This document shows, piece after piece, positions 1-7,964 of a DNA stretch of 33,190 nucleotides; position 1 is the first letter of the stretch, and the number at the start of each line of letters is the position of its first letter. This stretch comes from an uncultured Pelagibacteraceae bacterium (GTDB lineage: Bacteria; Pseudomonadota; Alphaproteobacteria; Pelagibacterales; Pelagibacteraceae), in NCBI GenBank assembly GCA_902521355.1, contig CABYRT010000010.1, forward strand, positions 1 to 33,190. Direction: 5' to 3'. Under the pieces are notes generated by a model. The model did not search any database. It had not been told where the DNA came from and saw only the letters and a list, made by a program, of their open reading frames with translations. Made by a program: the position numbers and the translations under genes.

Positions 1-39
1 ATATAAATTGAAAATGAGAACTTTTTCCTATCTGATTCG

Positions 40-69
40 GACTAGTTTTAGTCTATTTTTGTTCTTTTT
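40..69 (+). terminator. Possible weak intrinsic terminator before the helicase gene
   Basis: GACTA at 40-44 and TAGTC at 49-53 form a 5-bp stem with a 4-base loop. A T-rich tract follows to position 69. The stem has only two G-C pairs, so the hairpin is weak. It would end a transcript entering from outside the window. The rest of 1-117 shows no convincing promoter, although one for the helicase operon must lie there or further upstream. Confidence 0.3.
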
Positions 70-117
70 GAGTAACAAAATATAGTAGGCTTAAAAAAGA
101 TCATACTAAAAGTTGAT

Positions 118-2598
118 ATGTCAAAAAATAAGATCACTGCAGTTCTTGGACCTACAAATACTGGTAAAACTTTTTTAGCCATAGAAACGATGCTTTCATT
201 TGACTCTGGAATGATAGGATTTCCTTTAAGACTTTTAGCAAGAGAAGTGTATGACAAGATTATACAGAAGGTAGATGTATCTCAAGTTGCTCTTATTACT
301 GGGGAAGAGAAAATTATACCAATTAATGCAAAGTATTTTTTGTGCACTGTCGAGTCAATGCCTGTAGATAAAGTTTTAGATTTTGTGGGAATAGATGAAA
401 TTCAAATGTGCTCAGATCATGAGAGAGGTCATATTTTTACCGATAGATTATTAAATCTCAGAGGTGAGAAATTAACAATGCTAATGGGTTCGAATACTAT
501 AAAAAGTATTATTCAAAAACTTGATGATGATATTGAGTTTATAAATAAACAAAGATTATCAAAACTCTCATTTGCTGGACACAAAAAAATTTCAAGAATT
601 GACAGAAAAAGTGCAATTATTGCTTTTTCTACTGAGGAAGTTTATGCAATTGCAGAACTCATAAGAAGACAGAAAGGTGGAGCGGCAATTGTTATGGGAT
701 CTCTCAGTCCTAAAACAAGAAATGCTCAAGTAAGTTTATATCAATCAGGAGATGTTGATTATCTTGTTGCTACTGATGCTATTGGAATGGGTATAAATAT
801 GGATCTAAATAATGTTTATTTCTCAAATATAAAAAAATTTGATGGAAAAAAAATTAGAAGGTTAAAAATCTCAGAAATTGGGCAAATTTCAGGAAGAGCT
901 GGTCGATATTTAAATGATGGAAGTTTTGGCATTACTGGAGATTGTGATGAAATTAATCCAGAAGAAATAGAGTTTTTAGAAAATCATAATTTTCCAGAAA
1001 TACAAAATATATTCTGGAGAAATTCCAATCTAGATTTTAAAAATAAAGAAACTCTTTTAAAATCATTAGATGAAAAACCCAATAAAGATTGGTTGAGGAG
1101 AGTAGGAGAATGTGAAGATGAAAAAGTTTTAAAATATTTTTTAAAAGAAAATAACAACGATATAGAAAATAATTCAAACATTTTGAAAATTCTCTGGGAA
1201 TGTTGTCAAATACCTGATTTTGTCAAAAAAACTTATGGTCACCACTTGGAAGTTGTAGATAAAGTATTCAATTTTTTGACAGGTGAAGAAAGAAAAATAC
1301 CTAACTATTATATGAAAAAACAACTTTCTATGCTTGATAAGCTGGATGGAAATGTTGACTCAATTTCAAATAGAATATCGAATGTGAGAACTTGGTCATA
1401 TGTTGCAAACAAATCTAATTGGGTTGAAAATCAAGATTATTGGGTCGAACGAACAAAAAACTTGGAAGACAAATTATCAGATAGACTTCATGATGAATTA
1501 ACCAAAACTTTTATAGATAAAAGAGCTAGCGTGTTAGCCAAAGGATTAAAACAAGATATTGAGCTAAAAACCCAGATTCTTGAGGAAGAAAAGGTATTAA
1601 TTAATGATCAATATATTGGAATTTTAAAAGGTTTAAAACTTCATTTAGATTTAAAAGTAGATGCTTTAGATGCAGATATTAAATCATTAAAAAAAGCTGC
1701 AAGGCAAAATGTAGGTCCAGAAATAATCAATAGAATACAACAAATAATGGATACTGGACTTATAGAATTGAAAGATGACTTTAAGATATATTGGAGAAGT
1801 GATCCAATAGCAAAACTTACAGCTGGATCTGATTATCTTAATCCAAAAATTGATTTGATTATAGATGAAATGATTGAGAATAATGAAAGAAATAATTTAA
1901 ACGACTACCTAAATAAATGGATAATTAAAAAAATTGAAACTGAACTTAATAGTTTGATTGAATTGAAAAATATTAAAGAGGAGAATCCAGAACTTAGAGC
2001 TTTAGCTTATAGACTTTATGAAAATAATGGTGTTATAAAAAGATCATTCATTTCTGAATACCTAAAAAAAATAAACCAAAATGATAGGAAAAAATTAAGA
2101 AAACTAGGTGTTAAATTTGGAAGATATCATGTCTTTTTATTTAAGCTATTCAAACCAAGTTCAGTTTCTTTAAGAATATTATTGTGGAAAAATTATAATA
2201 ATAATTTTTTAAACCTATCGCCACCAACATTTGGATTAAATTTTTTAAATGACATGAGATCTGCAAATAAAGATTTTATGTTACTTTGCGGTTTTGAGAA
2301 ATTTGATGATATTTATGTTCGTATAGATATACTCGAGCGGTTGTTTTTATTAATATTTAATTCAGAAAAAGATGATAAAAAAGAGGTAAAAGTTGTACCT
2401 GAAATGTTAAACTTGCTTGGTTGTTCTAAAGAAAATTTTAAGAAACTTTTAAAAAAAATGGATTACAAAATTTATGAGAAAGAAAAAGAGTATTTTATAA
2501 AGTATCTTCCAGCAAAGAAGAAAATTTCTAATAGGCAAGACAAAAAAGACTATTCTAATAATCCATTTAATGTATTACATCAATTAAACTTAAAATAA
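118..2598 (+). CDS. SUV3-like superfamily 2 RNA/DNA helicase
   Basis: An 826-residue ATP-dependent helicase of the type related to mitochondrial SUV3, a protein that unwinds RNA for degradation. Seen: Walker A GPTNTGKT at residues 11-18, a DEIQ motif II at 93-96, a helicase C-terminal segment with TDAIGMGINMD, and motif VI QISGRAGRY starting at residue 256. The C-terminal half is helical and highly charged, ending in a Lys-rich tail. The start ATG gives Walker A right at the N-terminus, as expected. Its stop overlaps the next ATG by one base (TAATG), so it heads an operon with a TerB-like gene, fdxA and carD. The exact cellular substrate cannot be read from the sequence. Confidence 0.9.
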   Translation: MSKNKITAVLGPTNTGKTFLAIETMLSFDSGMIGFPLRLLAREVYDKIIQKVDVSQVALITGEEKIIPINAKYFLCTVESMPVDKVLDFVGIDEIQMCSDHERGHIFTDRLLNLRGEKLTMLMGSNTIKSIIQKLDDDIEFINKQRLSKLSFAGHKKISRIDRKSAIIAFSTEEVYAIAELIRRQKGGAAIVMGSLSPKTRNAQVSLYQSGDVDYLVATDAIGMGINMDLNNVYFSNIKKFDGKKIRRLKISEIGQISGRAGRYLNDGSFGITGDCDEINPEEIEFLENHNFPEIQNIFWRNSNLDFKNKETLLKSLDEKPNKDWLRRVGECEDEKVLKYFLKENNNDIENNSNILKILWECCQIPDFVKKTYGHHLEVVDKVFNFLTGEERKIPNYYMKKQLSMLDKLDGNVDSISNRISNVRTWSYVANKSNWVENQDYWVERTKNLEDKLSDRLHDELTKTFIDKRASVLAKGLKQDIELKTQILEEEKVLINDQYIGILKGLKLHLDLKVDALDADIKSLKKAARQNVGPEIINRIQQIMDTGLIELKDDFKIYWRSDPIAKLTAGSDYLNPKIDLIIDEMIENNERNNLNDYLNKWIIKKIETELNSLIELKNIKEENPELRALAYRLYENNGVIKRSFISEYLKKINQNDRKKLRKLGVKFGRYHVFLFKLFKPSSVSLRILLWKNYNNNFLNLSPPTFGLNFLNDMRSANKDFMLLCGFEKFDDIYVRIDILERLFLLIFNSEKDDKKEVKVVPEMLNLLGCSKENFKKLLKKMDYKIYEKEKEYFIKYLPAKKKISNRQDKKDYSNNPFNVLHQLNLK

Positions 2599-3023
2599 TG
2601 TTTAACTTATTTACAAAAGAAAAAGAAGCTGAGAACGATGATAGTCATTTATCTTTAATCAGTATTGCTGCTCTTTTAATTCATTCTGCAAAAATTGATC
2701 AAAACTTCACAGAAAAAGAAAAAAATATAATAAAAAATGCTTTAATAAAAATGGGGGCTGCTGAAGATACTTTAGATGAAATAATAAAGGATGCAGAGAT
2801 AAAAGAGAAAGATGCAAATCAAATCCTTGATTTTACCAAGGAAGTAAAAAATAAAAGTTTTGAAGAAAAAAAGATAGTTATAGAGGCTTTGTGGACCATT
2901 ATTTATTCAGATGAACAAGCTGATATGTATGAAACAAATTTAATGAGAAGATTGTCTGGGCTACTATATCTTGATGCGAAGACAGTTGGAGATATAAAAG
3001 AGAAAATTAAATCAAATCAATGA
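2598..3023 (+). CDS. TerB-like (tellurite-resistance B type) cytoplasmic protein
   Basis: A 141-residue acidic helical protein resembling the TerB family (COG4103-like). The segment [21 protein letters not shown], followed by repeated helices and an [12 protein letters not shown] stretch, is typical of the family's acidic metal-binding-like motifs. No signal peptide or membrane segment is visible. It is translationally coupled on both sides: its ATG overlaps the helicase stop by one base and its stop overlaps the fdxA ATG (ATGA at 3020-3023). TerB proteins are poorly understood and the name does not imply tellurite resistance. In many alphaproteobacteria I recall an S4 RNA-binding gene in this position. 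Confidence 0.75.
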   Translation: MFNLFTKEKEAENDDSHLSLISIAALLIHSAKIDQNFTEKEKNIIKNALIKMGAAEDTLDEIIKDAEIKEKDANQILDFTKEVKNKSFEEKKIVIEALWTIIYSDEQADMYETNLMRRLSGLLYLDAKTVGDIKEKIKSNQ

Positions 3024-3346
3024 CATATTTAGTTAACGATAAATGCATCAAGTGCAAACACACAACCTGCGTTGATGTTTGTCCAGTTGATTGTTTTTAC
3101 GAGGGAAAAAATATGCTTGTAATTAAACCGGATGAGTGTATAGATTGTGGCGTTTGTGAACCTGAGTGTCCAATAGATGCAATAGTCTCGGACACGGTGT
3201 CAGGTAGCGAAAAATGGCTTGAGGTTAACAAGAAATATTCAGAAATATGGCCTAATATTTCTGAAACTAAAGAACCTCTTCCTGATCACGAGAAATATAA
3301 AAATGAAGAAAATAAGTTTGATAAATACTTTGAAGAAAACATTTAA
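3020..3346 (+). CDS. fdxA: Seven-iron ferredoxin FdxA
   Basis: A 108-residue ferredoxin carrying one [3Fe-4S] and one [4Fe-4S] cluster, a soluble electron carrier. Seen: cysteines at 9, 17 and 21 with the C-x7-C-x3-CP pattern, then C40, C43, C46 and C50 in [12 protein letters not shown]. This is the full FdxA ligand set. Extra cysteines at 12 and 25 also occur. The start ATG at 3020 overlaps the upstream stop by four bases. The carD reading frame probably begins inside or just before its last codons, so the two are likely co-transcribed. Confidence 0.93.
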   Translation: MTYLVNDKCIKCKHTTCVDVCPVDCFYEGKNMLVIKPDECIDCGVCEPECPIDAIVSDTVSGSEKWLEVNKKYSEIWPNISETKEPLPDHEKYKNEENKFDKYFEENI

Positions 3347-4164
3347 AACTAAAAAAAAAGATAAATCAAAAAAAAAAATTGCTACCACAAAAAGAGAAAA
3401 AAATATTTCAAAAATAAAAAAGACCAAAACTAATTCTAAATTAAAAAAAGCTAAAAACTTAAAAAAAACCATCTAAAACAAATATTAAAATCAAGGTATC
3501 TAAGACAGAGAAAAAAGAAAGTTTAGAAACAAATTCTAATTTACTTCGTATTCCGAAAAATAATGAACAAAAACCAGAAATAAAGAAAGTTAAAAAACAA
3601 GACACTGAGAAAAAAGAGTATAAAATTAAAGATTATGTAGTTTATCCAAAACACGGAGTCGGCCAAATAACAGAATTTAAAAAGATGAATATCGGTGGAA
3701 TTGATATTGAAACTTATATTTTAAAATTCGAAAAAGATAAAGCTAATGGAATGGTTCCGGTTAACAAACAATCGCACTTAAGACCATTAGCAACTATCAA
3801 TCAAGTGAATAAATGTATCAGTATTTTGAAAAGCAAACCAAAAATTAAAAGGAGTATGTGGAGTAGAAGAGCTCAAGAATATGAAGCCAAAATATCATCA
3901 GGTAAAATTTACGAACTAGCTGAAGTAGTAAGAGATCTGAACAAAGGAGATGATATCATGGTAGATCAATCATATAGTGAAAGACAACTTTTTGAAAAAG
4001 CATATGATAGAATCCTCACAGAATTTCAAATAATTTTAAATATTAGTTCAGAAGATACTCAAAAAAAACTAGATAAAGCTTTAAAGAGAAATTTGGAAAA
4101 ACAAGTTCAAAAAGTTGAGAGTAAACCTACTGAAGAAGTGATTACTGAGGAAGCCGCTAAATAA
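3303..4164 (+). CDS. carD: CarD/CdnL-family RNA polymerase-binding regulator, frame broken in a poly-A run
   Basis: CarD proteins bind the RNA polymerase beta subunit and stabilise open promoter complexes. The RNAP-interaction domain starts near 3616 ([13 protein letters not shown], then GMVPVNKQ), and the C-terminal helical domain follows to 4164. An ATG-initiated frame alone starts only at 3685 and would cut off the first strands of the domain. Upstream, a Lys-rich frame from ATG 3303 (or TTG 3330) runs to a stop at 3474-3476. The two frames join smoothly (NLKK/PSKTN) if one A is removed from the eight-A run at 3461-3468. The restored protein would have about 286 residues with a basic N-terminal extension of about 100. 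The break may be a sequencing error, a real mutation, or a site of slippage. Confidence 0.8.
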
Positions 4165-4199
4165 AAAACGCTCCCCACGCAAGCGCCATGAGAAGCGTT
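4159..4199 (-). terminator. Intrinsic terminator of the 27-residue peptide gene
   Basis: Read on the minus strand, AACGCTTCTC (4199-4190) pairs with GGGGAGCGTT (4176-4167). This gives a 10-bp stem with two G-U wobbles and a 13-base loop, followed by a T tract (4168-4159, TTTTTTATTT). On the plus strand the wobbles become mismatches and no T run follows, so the signal is directional. It overlaps the carD stop codon and ends transcription of the small basic peptide gene. Confidence 0.65.
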
Positions 4200-4221
4200 A
4201 TTTAATAAAAAGAATACTAAA

Positions 4222-4305
4222 CTATTTTCTTCTTTTCTTTTTAGCTTTTTTCTTAGCTTTTTTCTTAGTTTTCTTTTTAGCAGCTTTTTTTCTTCTTTTA
4301 GCCAT
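4222..4305 (-). CDS. 27-residue Lys/Arg-rich basic peptide
   Basis: The reading frame gives MAKRRKKAAKKKTKKKAKKK followed by AKKKRRK and a TAG stop. It contains only Met, Ala, Lys, Arg and Thr, with a repeating Ala-Lys-Lys-Lys pattern like histone H1 tails. A good Shine-Dalgarno, GGGAG at 4316-4312, sits six bases before the ATG. A hairpin and a candidate promoter lie upstream and a directional terminator downstream, so it looks like a complete single-gene transcript. I do not recognise a named family. Binding to nucleic acid is a reasonable guess from charge alone. Chance simple sequence is the alternative, but the flanking signals argue against it. Confidence 0.7.
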   Translation of the reverse strand: MAKRRKKAAKKKTKKKAKKKAKKKRRK

Positions 4306-4326
4306 CTTTAGCTCCCTTTTTTAATT

Positions 4327-4345
4327 ACGAATCTTTTTGATTCGT
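4327..4345. other. Perfect 7-bp hairpin in the 5' leader of the basic peptide gene
   Basis: ACGAATC and GATTCGT flank a five-base T loop. On the minus strand it would lie near the 5' end of the small peptide mRNA, where such hairpins can protect a transcript. On the plus strand it is followed by TTAATTACC and then a T run, so it could instead be a weak terminator for the carD operon. Confidence 0.4.
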
Positions 4346-4356
4346 TTAATTACCTT

Positions 4357-4385
4357 TTTTTATTTTTTTTGAATAGTTATGTCAA
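4357..4385 (-). promoter_or_regulatory. Candidate sigma70 promoter of the basic peptide gene
   Basis: On the minus strand TTGACA (4385-4380) is a perfect -35 element. After a 17-base spacer comes TAAAAA (4362-4357), a weak -10. The predicted start near 4350 would put the hairpin at the very 5' end of the message. The remaining spacer, 4386-4490, is A/T-rich simple sequence in which I see nothing else. Confidence 0.4.
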
Positions 4386-4490
4386 TTACATAATTTTTTG
4401 TTTTTTTTTAAATTTTTTTTTAAAAAAAATAAAAAATTAATAATGAAAAAAAGTTAAGTAAAATAAGGATTATTAAACAATTTTTTTCAA

Positions 4491-6200
4491 TTAATTGTAA
4501 AGATTTTCAAAATTATTTTTATATTTATTTATAATTTTATATCTTTTTAACTTTAATGTTGGTGTTAACATTCCATTTTCAATTGAAAATTTTTCATAAA
4601 TTAAAAAAAACTTTTTAATATTTTCTATTTTTGAAAGATTATTATTTAAATTATTTATTGCATCGTTAATCTTTTCATTTGTAATATTAACAAATTCTTC
4701 ATTTAAAACTAATAACGCTACCAAGTAAGGTTTATTATCTCCATAAACTACAGCTTGATCAATAAATTCCAGATTTACTAATTCATTTTCAATTTTTAAT
4801 GGAGAAATATTATCACCTCCAGGAGTAATCAGAATATCTTTTTTTCTATCAGTAATTTTTAAAAAATTATTTTCAAATACCCCAATGTCTCCTGTATGAA
4901 GCCAGCCATCTTTTAAGACTTTTTCGGTCTCATCTTTATTATTCCAATAGCCCAACATTACATTTTCACCTTTTACTAAAATTTCACCATCCTCAGCTAT
5001 TTTTACTGCATTTCCTTTAAAAGGTGGGCCAACAGTATCAATTCTAATATCATCTATTGGATTACAACTTACCACTGGAGATGTTTCCGTTAAACCGTAA
5101 CCTTGTAAAGTTGGTAAACCAATAGCATTCAGAAAATATCCAACTTCTTTATCAAGTGCACCCCCACCAGACACAAATGTTTTAAGAGATCCACCAAATT
5201 GTGATTTTATTTTTTTTCTAACTAATTTCTCTAAAATACTATCCTGTATTTTTTCAAAAATGGTTAATTTTTCTTTTTTTATTTTTTTTAGACCTAATTC
5301 TAACATTTTATCTAATAATTTTTTTTTCAATCCTGTAGCTTTTTTAAAACTTGCATTAATTTTTTGATAAAGATTTTGATAAAATCTTGGCACAGCTGTC
5401 ATAATTTCCGGCGAACAATCACTCATATTTTTAACTAACTTATCAATGCTCTCTGCATAAAAAACTCTAGCTGCAACAGTAATTTGAACAAATTGAACAG
5501 TATGTTCATAAGAATGCGAAAGGGGTAGCCATGTAAGGAACCTTGGTTGTTCTTTAGACAATAATGGTCTAAGGATATCGATTGCACCTTCACAATTATT
5601 TAAAATGCCTCCATGACTTAAAATCACTCCTTTAGGATTTCCTTGAGTACCTGAAGTATAAATTATGCAAGATGGATCTTTTCTTAAAGCTGCAGATTTA
5701 TGAATTAAGGAATTTTTTATATTATTATTTTGGATTAAGTCTTCAAAATTAATATATTCAATTTCAACATTATCTAATTTTTCAAAAGAAAATATTTTTT
5801 TTATAAATTTTTTATCCTTAATAATATTTTTTAATTTGTTGAATTGTTCAATATTTGAAACAAAAATTACACTTGGAGTACAATCATTAAGAATATAATT
5901 ATAGTCATTTTCTGCATAAGTTGTGTAAGCTGGAACAGTAATGCCATCTGATAACATAATAGATAAGTCTGTGATAAACCATTCAGGTCTATTTTCAGAA
6001 ATCAACATACATCTATCACCTTTTGATATTACTTTTCTTAATTCATTTGAAACTAAATTAATAAAATTATGTGTCTCTTGCCAAGAATAATTTTTTTCTT
6101 TATCACCTAAAGTTGACAGTAAAATTTTATCTTTATTAGTTTGTTGATTATATTTATTAAAGAAGAGTTCAGTTAAATTATTAATTTGTTTTAAGTTCAT
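4491..6200 (-). CDS. fadD: Long-chain acyl-CoA synthetase (AMP-forming)
   Basis: A 569-residue adenylate-forming enzyme that activates fatty acids to acyl-CoA. Seen: the phosphate-binding loop YTSGTQGNPKG near residue 180, GYGLTETSP near 365, GWLHTGD near 430 and DRKKDILITPGGDNISP near 450. It resembles the FadD15/FAA long-chain group. I chose ATG 6200: the longer frame begins at a TTG (6218) that lies inside the 3' end of tRNA-Leu, so it is unlikely to be used. Only eight bases separate the tRNA CCA end from this ATG, so the mRNA is probably released by tRNA 3' processing. The last part of the C-terminal domain is Lys/Asn-rich. Confidence 0.88.
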   Translation of the reverse strand: MNLKQINNLTELFFNKYNQQTNKDKILLSTLGDKEKNYSWQETHNFINLVSNELRKVISKGDRCMLISENRPEWFITDLSIMLSDGITVPAYTTYAENDYNYILNDCTPSVIFVSNIEQFNKLKNIIKDKKFIKKIFSFEKLDNVEIEYINFEDLIQNNNIKNSLIHKSAALRKDPSCIIYTSGTQGNPKGVILSHGGILNNCEGAIDILRPLLSKEQPRFLTWLPLSHSYEHTVQFVQITVAARVFYAESIDKLVKNMSDCSPEIMTAVPRFYQNLYQKINASFKKATGLKKKLLDKMLELGLKKIKKEKLTIFEKIQDSILEKLVRKKIKSQFGGSLKTFVSGGGALDKEVGYFLNAIGLPTLQGYGLTETSPVVSCNPIDDIRIDTVGPPFKGNAVKIAEDGEILVKGENVMLGYWNNKDETEKVLKDGWLHTGDIGVFENNFLKITDRKKDILITPGGDNISPLKIENELVNLEFIDQAVVYGDNKPYLVALLVLNEEFVNITNEKINDAINNLNNNLSKIENIKKFFLIYEKFSIENGMLTPTLKLKRYKIINKYKNNFENLYN

Positions 6201-6208
6201 ATCTATTT

Positions 6209-6295
6209 TGGTGGGCAAAGAGAGAATCGAACTCTCACAGTATTGCTACTATTGGATTTTGAGTCCAACGCGTCTACCAGTTCCGCCATTCGCCC
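6209..6295 (-). tRNA. tRNA-Leu, anticodon CAA
   Basis: The minus strand folds as a class II tRNA. The acceptor stem is GGGCGAA paired with TTTGCCC, with one G-U, discriminator A and an encoded CCA (6211-6209). The D-loop region is TGGTAGACGC. The anticodon loop is CTCAAAA with anticodon CAA at 6261-6259. A long variable arm (AGTA/TACT) and the T-arm GAGAG-TTCGATT-CTCTC complete it. It reads UUG leucine codons. The acyl-CoA synthetase gene follows at once on the same strand. Confidence 0.95.
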
Positions 6296-6360
6296 ATTTA
6301 TTTTTGGTTTCATAGAATTTAAATAATAGTATTAAAACACTATTTATATTAAAAGAAAAT

Positions 6361-6969
6361 ATGTTTAAGGAACTATTTAATAAAATTATTAAACTTGCGG
6401 GACATAAAAATTCTAAAAGAATTTTAGGATTTATATCTTTTATTGAGAGTTTCATATTTCCTATTCCGCCAGATGTTCTAATTATTCCTATGACTATAGC
6501 TGATAGACAAAGGTGGATAAAAATAGCAGTCATTGCCACAACAGGATCAGTTTTAGGTGCATGTTTGGGATATTTCATAGGATATGTTTTTTTCAATGAA
6601 ATTGGAGTTAAGATTTTTGAACTTTATGGTGTTGATAATACCTCATTTTTAAAAGACAAAATTTCATCAGATGGAGGAGTTTTTGCATGGGCAACATTAC
6701 TAGCTATAGCAGGTTTTACGCCTATACCATTTAAATTGCTGACAATAACTAGTGGGTTTGTTCAATTTAATATTGTTTATTTTATAATTGTCTCCTTACT
6801 AACAAGAGGATCTAGATTTTTTATAATAGCTTTTTTGGTTGGAAATTTTGGTCCAGCTATGAAAACAATAATCGAAAAAAAACTGCTTAAAGTTTCAATT
6901 ATAATCTCAATTATTTTGACAGTTTTTGCTTTTTTTATTTATAAATTTTTAGAAAACTTTATGCAATAA
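6361..6969 (+). CDS. YqaA-family (DedA-like, VTT domain) inner-membrane protein
   Basis: A 202-residue polytopic membrane protein of the YqaA/DedA-like (SNARE-associated, VTT) group. Seen: FIESFIFPIPPDVLIIPM near the N-terminus with its Pro pair, a GSVLGACLGYFIGY glycine-rich membrane segment, AGFTPIPFKLLTITSG as the second re-entrant loop, and a final hydrophobic helix. Members of this superfamily have been linked to lipid carrier or small-molecule transport; the substrate here is unknown. Its ATG lies 65 bases from the divergent tRNA-Leu. The dsbB gene starts one base after its stop, so they are probably one transcript. Confidence 0.85.
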   Translation: MFKELFNKIIKLAGHKNSKRILGFISFIESFIFPIPPDVLIIPMTIADRQRWIKIAVIATTGSVLGACLGYFIGYVFFNEIGVKIFELYGVDNTSFLKDKISSDGGVFAWATLLAIAGFTPIPFKLLTITSGFVQFNIVYFIIVSLLTRGSRFFIIAFLVGNFGPAMKTIIEKKLLKVSIIISIILTVFAFFIYKFLENFMQ

Positions 6970-6970
6970 G

Positions 6971-7444
6971 ATGAATTTTATTTTAAAAAGAAAAAATATT
7001 TATTTAATAATACTAATATATTCATTTTTTGCCTTACTATTCGCGGTATATATTGAAAAAGTTCTTGGGTATTTACCATGTAAATTATGTATTTATCAAA
7101 GAATTCCTTTTTTAGTATCGGTCTTCATTTGTTTCTTAGGATATAATTATTTTAAATCTGATAGAATATTAATTGCTTTAATCATTACATTCACACTAAG
7201 CGTAGCTCTAGCAGGTTATCATTTTGGCATAGAAAATAGCATTTTTGAAGAATATGCTGGTTGTACAAACACAAATATTGATATCACAAATAAAGAAAAA
7301 ATAATCGAAAGTCTTGGAATGGTTAAAAACTGTAAAGAGGTAGAATTCACTATTTTAGGCATCTCTTTATCTGGATTGAATTTTATAACATCTTTACTAA
7401 TTGTATTAATTTCGCTAAGAGCACTTGTTTATGAAAAAAACTAA
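6971..7444 (+). CDS. dsbB: Disulfide bond formation protein DsbB
   Basis: A 157-residue inner-membrane protein that reoxidises periplasmic thiol oxidase DsbA and passes electrons to quinone. Seen: four hydrophobic helices, the first periplasmic pair CKLC (C37, C40) followed by IYQR, and a second periplasmic cysteine pair at C98 and C121. All four catalytic cysteines are present. It overlaps the next gene, coq7, by 14 bases. No dsbA is in the window. Sitting beside a ubiquinone synthesis gene is fitting, because ubiquinone is its electron acceptor. Confidence 0.9.
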   Translation: MNFILKRKNIYLIILIYSFFALLFAVYIEKVLGYLPCKLCIYQRIPFLVSVFICFLGYNYFKSDRILIALIITFTLSVALAGYHFGIENSIFEEYAGCTNTNIDITNKEKIIESLGMVKNCKEVEFTILGISLSGLNFITSLLIVLISLRALVYEKN

Positions 7445-7964
7445 CAAAAAAAAACTAGAAGAATTTATCAGAGTTGATCACGCTGGAGAGAGAGGTGCAA
7501 TTAAAATATATGAAGGTCAACTTTTAGCACTTAAAACATTCAAAAAAGATCCTGAATTATTAAAATTAATAGAGGAAATGAGAGAACATGAGCAAGAACA
7601 TAGCGATTTTTTTGAAAATGAAATCAGAGAAAGAAATATAAAACCAACTAAATTTTTACCACTGTGGGATTTATTAGGAGTGGGTTTGGGTTTTGGCTCA
7701 ACAATATTAGGAAAAAAAGCAGCAATGTTGTGCACAGCATCAGTTGAAGAAGTAATTGACAAACATTACCAAAGCCAAATAGATCAATTGCAAGATGACG
7801 AGAAAAAACTTAAAGAAAAAATTAAAAAATTTAGAGCTGATGAGCTAGAACATAAAGATATTGCATATGAACACGGTGCAACAAAAAAAGGATTGTATTC
7901 AGTAATGGATAAAATTATTAAAACTGGCTCAAAAATTGCTATAAATATATCTGAAAAAATTTAA
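7431..7964 (+). CDS. coq7: Coq7-type demethoxyubiquinone hydroxylase
   Basis: A 178-residue di-iron carboxylate monooxygenase that hydroxylates demethoxyubiquinol late in ubiquinone synthesis. Seen: RVDHAGERGAIKIYEGQ, then EHEQEH, then SVEEVIDKHY, then DELEHKDIAYEHGA. These supply the Glu and ExxH iron ligands of a ferritin-like four-helix bundle. I chose ATG 7431; a TTG two codons upstream (7425) is possible but less likely. It is translated from within the dsbB 3' end. It overlaps the convergent HNH gene by four bases (TTAA supplies both stop codons). It works with ubiE and ubiB further along the window. Confidence 0.93.
   Translation: MKKTNKKKLEEFIRVDHAGERGAIKIYEGQLLALKTFKKDPELLKLIEEMREHEQEHSDFFENEIRERNIKPTKFLPLWDLLGVGLGFGSTILGKKAAMLCTASVEEVIDKHYQSQIDQLQDDEKKLKEKIKKFRADELEHKDIAYEHGATKKGLYSVMDKIIKTGSKIAINISEKI

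Noticed and set aside
2598..3023. Tellurite resistance operon
   Set aside because: Only a lone TerB-like protein is present; no TerC, TerD or TerZ genes accompany it.
3219..3302. Start of the Lys-rich frame at ATG 3219, deep inside fdxA
   Set aside because: It would overlap fdxA by 128 bases and the extra residues are only fdxA read in another frame; ATG 3303 or TTG 3330 fits better.
6201..6218. TTG start for the acyl-CoA synthetase
   Set aside because: It lies inside the tRNA-Leu 3' end, and ATG 6200 gives a normal N-terminus.
6249..6596. A 115-codon minus-strand frame across the tRNA and the YqaA-like gene
   Set aside because: It is antisense to a clear membrane protein gene and begins no recognisable domain.
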